64,000 nucleotides of DNA from Scalindua sp964344685 (GTDB lineage Bacteria > Planctomycetota > Brocadiia > Brocadiales > Scalinduaceae): positions 44,647-108,646 of the forward strand of contig CAYFOK010000012.1 of the NCBI GenBank assembly GCA_964344685.1. The letters run 5' to 3'. The notes under the pieces are model-generated. The model was not told the origin of the DNA. It saw nothing but the letters and a program-made list of their open reading frames with translations, and made no database searches. The position numbers were made by a program, and so were the translations under genes. Position 1 is the first letter of the stretch. Every line of letters starts with the position of its first letter. Shown here one piece after another: positions 61,154 through 64,000 of the stretch.

Positions 61154-62185
61154 ATGCACTTTAAAAGCCAACTTATTAAAGGCCTGATCGCAACTTTTAT
61201 TGCGTGTGGTGCCGGCACAGCAGGATATAAGTTACTTGGTGGTCCTGAATGGTCTCTTCTAGATGCAATCTATATGACCATTATAACACTCACGACTGTC
61301 GGGTTTGGAGAGATACAGGACCTGTCTGCCAATCCATATGCCAGAATACTCACCATTTTCATAATTCTTTTCGGAATGGGAAGTCTTCTTTTTGTGGTGA
61401 GTACGGTCACAGGATTTTTAGTAGAGGGTGAATTGACAAATGTTTTTGGGAGGAGGAAAATGCTTAAAGAGATATCAAACCTGAAGAATCACTTTATCGT
61501 ATGCGGGCTTGGAGATATTGGCAGCACCGTCGTAAAGGAGTTGAAACAGACAAAGAGAGACTTTGTTGTAGTTGATACGAATACTGAAATACTTGAAAAA
61601 CTGAGTGAGGTGGAAAAAATACTCTATATCAACGATGATGCAACTAATGATGAGACACTTATAAACGCCGGAGTACACAGAGCCCAGGGCCTGATCACTA
61701 TTCTATCAGAAGACAAGGACAACCTGTTTGTTACCTTGACGGCAAAACAGCTGAACCCGAAATTGAGGATAGTATCAAAGGGTGTAGGTGAGCACGCAAT
61801 AAAAAAACTGAAAATGGCGGGTGCCGATTCTGTTGTATTGTCAAACGCTATTGGAGGCCTGAGGATGGTATCAGAACTGATCAGACCTGCCGTCGTCGGC
61901 TTTCTAGACAAGATGCTGCGCTCACAAAAAGGTAAGTCTTACAGGTTTGAAGAGGTCACAATACCCGCAGGATCAAAGTTCATCGGGCAGACACTTGCTA
62001 AAGCAAATTTACTGCATAATACCAGGCTGCTTTTAGTCGCGATGAAAGAAAAAGATGGAGATTTTGTATACAACCCCGAAAGTTCATCAGTAATCAAGGA
62101 TGAAACGGTAATCGTGGTAATGGGGGAGAGTGTGGAGACGAATAGAGTGAGAGAATGGGTGGAAAATCATTCTCAAACACACTGA
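61154..62185 (+). CDS. Potassium channel with RCK/TrkA domains (MthK-like)
   Basis: 343 residues. Two TM helices flank a pore loop with selectivity filter TLTTVGFGE, with Phe and Glu in place of the usual YG-D. An RCK-N Rossmann domain follows (VCGLGDIGSTVVKEL, VVDTNTE), and an RCK-C (TrkA-C) domain ends the protein (TIPAGSKFIGQTLAKANL). It should form a tetrameric cytoplasmic-gated K+ channel. It starts 17 bases after the M48 gene on the same strand, so these genes are co-transcribed. GFG filters do occur in K+ channels, so function is likely retained. Confidence 0.94.
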   Translation: MHFKSQLIKGLIATFIACGAGTAGYKLLGGPEWSLLDAIYMTIITLTTVGFGEIQDLSANPYARILTIFIILFGMGSLLFVVSTVTGFLVEGELTNVFGRRKMLKEISNLKNHFIVCGLGDIGSTVVKELKQTKRDFVVVDTNTEILEKLSEVEKILYINDDATNDETLINAGVHRAQGLITILSEDKDNLFVTLTAKQLNPKLRIVSKGVGEHAIKKLKMAGADSVVLSNAIGGLRMVSELIRPAVVGFLDKMLRSQKGKSYRFEEVTIPAGSKFIGQTLAKANLLHNTRLLLVAMKEKDGDFVYNPESSSVIKDETVIVVMGESVETNRVREWVENHSQTH

Positions 62186-62203
62186 GTTATACTTAATGAG
62201 TTC

Positions 62204-62572
62204 TTATTTTGGTGACCAAACCTCAATCCGATGCCCCTCAGGATCAAAAAAATAGAAAACCTGAGCACCCCATGGATGTTCCCTGACCGGGTCTATTTCC
62301 AGTCCGCTGTCACACAAAAATTGACGTGTCCTTTCAATGTCCTCAACCTGTAGTGCTAACGTTATACCTGCCCCGCCGCTGCTCTTGATAGACGCCCTCC
62401 GCTCATCTGCGATACTGATATGTGCAGTCTCAGTCAACTTAAACTCGATAAACCAATCTGAGTCATGGGTAATCTGCAGCTTTAAACGGTTCTTATAGAA
62501 ATCAACCGTTTCATGCCATTTCTTACAATAGAGGATAGTATTGGCAGTTTTAAGTAAGAAAGTATCTGTCAT
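62204..62572 (-). CDS. VOC family (glyoxalase/dioxygenase-like) protein
   Basis: 122 residues. The protein starts FLLKTANTILYCKKWHETVDFYK, a typical betaalphabetabetabeta module with the VDFYKNRL turn, and ends HRIEVWSPK with a Glu that is a metal ligand in the family. The double module would make a cup-shaped metal site. Function unknown; the family includes glyoxalase I, dioxygenases and resistance proteins. It reads against the K+ channel gene with 18 bases between the stops. Confidence 0.85.
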   Translation of the reverse strand: MTDTFLLKTANTILYCKKWHETVDFYKNRLKLQITHDSDWFIEFKLTETAHISIADERRASIKSSGGAGITLALQVEDIERTRQFLCDSGLEIDPVREHPWGAQVFYFFDPEGHRIEVWSPK

Positions 62573-62698
62573 TTTATTATATCTACAATCAAGCTGGATC
62601 GCTACCGCGACGAATAACTATCCTTCGACTCCCCGTTCGACCCGGCACTGGTGGAGAGTCGAAGTGTTATCAACATTAAAACAGAATACTACCGGATT
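62573..62698. repeat. Inverted repeat between SBF and VOC genes
   Basis: CTTCGACTC (62623-62631) is the exact inverse of GAGTCGAAG (62656-62664). The 24-base loop and lack of a T run make a classical terminator unlikely. Confidence 0.5.
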
Positions 62699-63631
62699 TC
62701 AACAATTTTCCTCTGTTTTTTCCCCTGACTTCTTAAAATTCCAATATCCGGCCAGAAGTGACCCGGACAGATTGTGCCATATACTGAACAGTGCACCCGG
62801 GATTGCCGCTATTACTGTGAAATGCTTAATGGCCAATGCGACACTCAGCCCTGAGTTCTGCATACCGACCTCAATGCAGAGGGTACGGCACGTTCTATTA
62901 TCAAATCCAAGGGACTTAGGAAGCCAGAAGCCGATTAAGAGTCCGCACAGGTTATGCAGCATAACGGCACAGATAATAACATACCCGATCTCTTTCAGTT
63001 TTGTCTGATTAAGGCCGATGATGATAGCGATTATTACAACGATTGCAATGGTAGATAAAAACGGGAAAATGGAACCTGCCTTTTTTATTCTTGTCCCCAG
63101 GAATGTATTAAGAGTCGTCCCGGCAAGAACAGGTATAAGGACCATCTGTAATATGCTGAGCAGCATTTTTACGAATGGGACATGTACAATCTGATGCAGA
63201 TAGAGCAGAGAAAGGGCCGGCATCGCAAACACCGCAATGAGCGTAGATGCCAATGTTAAGGTAATTGACAATGCAACATTACCCCTGGCCAGATATGAGA
63301 TCACATTAGATGCAGTTCCACCTGCACTGCTTCCCACAAGGACCATACCTGCAGTAAGCTCGGGAGACAGGCCAAACGATTTTGATATCAAAAATGCCGA
63401 CAGAGGCATCACAAAATATTGGAGCAGTACACCAACCACTATTATTTTCGGAGACTTGACTGTCTCACTGAAGTCAGACCATTTCAGAGTCATCCCCATG
63501 CAGAACATTACTACAGATAAAAGTGGAATAATTGCAGGTTTCAACACTGCGAACTGATTGGGAAAGAAAAATGCAGTAGCAGATAAGAGGATCGCCCAAA
63601 AAGGAAAAAGCCTTGTTAATAAAAGAATCAT
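62699..63631 (-). CDS. Bile acid:sodium symporter (SBF/BASS) family transporter
   Basis: 310 residues, about ten hydrophobic segments. Family motifs are MCMGMTLKWSDF, GSSAGGTASNVISYLARGNVALS (cut to its core GGTASNVISY) and the second half GMQNSGLSVALA. Homologues import organic acids, sulfonates or pantoate, or export arsenite-like or organic substrates with Na+. Substrate cannot be deduced. It is a single gene with weak ribosome binding. It is followed on the other side by the window end. Confidence 0.92.
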   Translation of the reverse strand: MILLLTRLFPFWAILLSATAFFFPNQFAVLKPAIIPLLSVVMFCMGMTLKWSDFSETVKSPKIIVVGVLLQYFVMPLSAFLISKSFGLSPELTAGMVLVGSSAGGTASNVISYLARGNVALSITLTLASTLIAVFAMPALSLLYLHQIVHVPFVKMLLSILQMVLIPVLAGTTLNTFLGTRIKKAGSIFPFLSTIAIVVIIAIIIGLNQTKLKEIGYVIICAVMLHNLCGLLIGFWLPKSLGFDNRTCRTLCIEVGMQNSGLSVALAIKHFTVIAAIPGALFSIWHNLSGSLLAGYWNFKKSGEKTEENC

Positions 63632-64000
63632 ATTATAGTTTCCCGAAGTTAATCGTAGTAGTATGGACTAACAAGCTTGTCCCTCTTTTCTTCAACATCT
63701 CTAAAAACTGACTATTGAATCATAGTTTTACTAAATAGCAAGCAAAATGGAAAAGAGAGGTGATCCCGTGAGATGCAAAAAAGTGGAAACCTGCAGAATA
63801 TTTTATCCGCTGAGGAAAACAGGTCTCCTGAGGTGACCCTGTTAGCTCGTCCTAGATCCGACTCAGTCGGGAAACTCAGAAAAAAACTTTAGAAAATAAA
63901 TTATTTGTTAGATTGTCAGGACTTTTTCGCAACACCAATGTAGTTACCCATTAGAAGGTGCTTGTCAATAAGAAAACACTCCCCGCTCGCACAAAATAAA
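63632..64000. other. Intergenic region with a dispersed repeat copy
   Basis: About 370 bases to the window edge. It contains the second copy of the repeat seen at 23055 (63793-63818 and 63868-63890, with inserted sequence between). I see no gene. Confidence 0.45.
63793..63890. repeat. Dispersed repeat, copy 2 with insertion
   Basis: GCAGAATATTTTATCCGCTG followed by AGGAAA matches copy 1 at 23 of 26 positions. The remaining part of copy 1 (CTCAGGAAAAAAC type) is found at 63872-63887 after about 50 unmatched bases. Confidence 0.55.

Noticed and set aside
1..64000. CRISPR arrays, rRNA operons, prophage or insertion sequences
   Set aside because: I saw no regularly spaced repeats of 24-40 bp, no rRNA sequence, and no transposase, integrase or phage structural genes.

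Overview
This 64 kb window is a gene-dense bacterial chromosome segment of moderate-to-low GC. It has no transposase, integrase, phage gene, rRNA operon or CRISPR array, and one tRNA. Lipid-A-type genes (KdsC, an LptC/OstA protein, an MsbA-like ABC exporter) point to a Gram-negative cell with LPS. A lysine/alanine-rich histone-H1-like protein, a MnmE with a non-standard N-terminal motif, a pyruvoyl arginine decarboxylase and class III ribonucleotide reductase fit an anaerobic planctomycete. A low-GC Brocadiales (anammox, Scalindua-like) relative is my best guess. This is inference from gene content, because no marker gene here settles it.

Layout. 1-3000: end of a class 3 lipase, a PilZ protein and two hypothetical envelope proteins. 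3-16 kb, all leftward: site-2 protease, scpA, Trm112-like, yidC and mnmE; then nrdR-nrdD-nrdG plus the H1-like gene behind tandem NrdR boxes and closed by a terminator; then smc. 16.7-23 kb, rightward: kdsC, lptC/OstA, a GDPD-HEAT fusion, and fused cobA-hemD. 23-32 kb: pentapeptide-repeat membrane protein, tRNA-Leu(GAG), thiamine-binding-like protein, pdaD, argJ, a second truncated MnmE, type 4 UDG, thiS, thiG, hisF. 32.4-37.7 kb: a three-gene NuoE/NuoF/NuoG-GltD flavoprotein cluster resembling electron-bifurcating transhydrogenases. 38-42 kb: type III polyketide synthase with a B12-radical SAM enzyme, and a divergent MATE exporter. 42.6-50 kb: malate dehydrogenase, MsbA-like exporter, lipoprotein, trmB, DTW protein and cold-shock protein. 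50-64 kb: monomeric isocitrate dehydrogenase, globin, a folM-like/folB/folK operon, pseudouridine synthase, heme-oxygenase-like protein, molybdopterin oxidoreductase, cysQ, M48 lipoprotein peptidase, K+ channel, VOC protein and SBF transporter.

The strongest observation is that the class III ribonucleotide reductase NrdD aligns well to its family up to the C terminus but has Ala where the glycyl-radical Gly should be, although its activase gene and NrdR operators are intact. Second, two MnmE paralogues have complementary defects: one lacks the N-terminal HGG motif, the other lacks the C-terminal Cys motif. Third is the candidate bifurcating transhydrogenase. Intergenic regions carry several dispersed repeats, including an 84-bp direct repeat, an inverted ~45-bp pair and a nested palindrome, plus recurrent phrase-like non-coding sequence.
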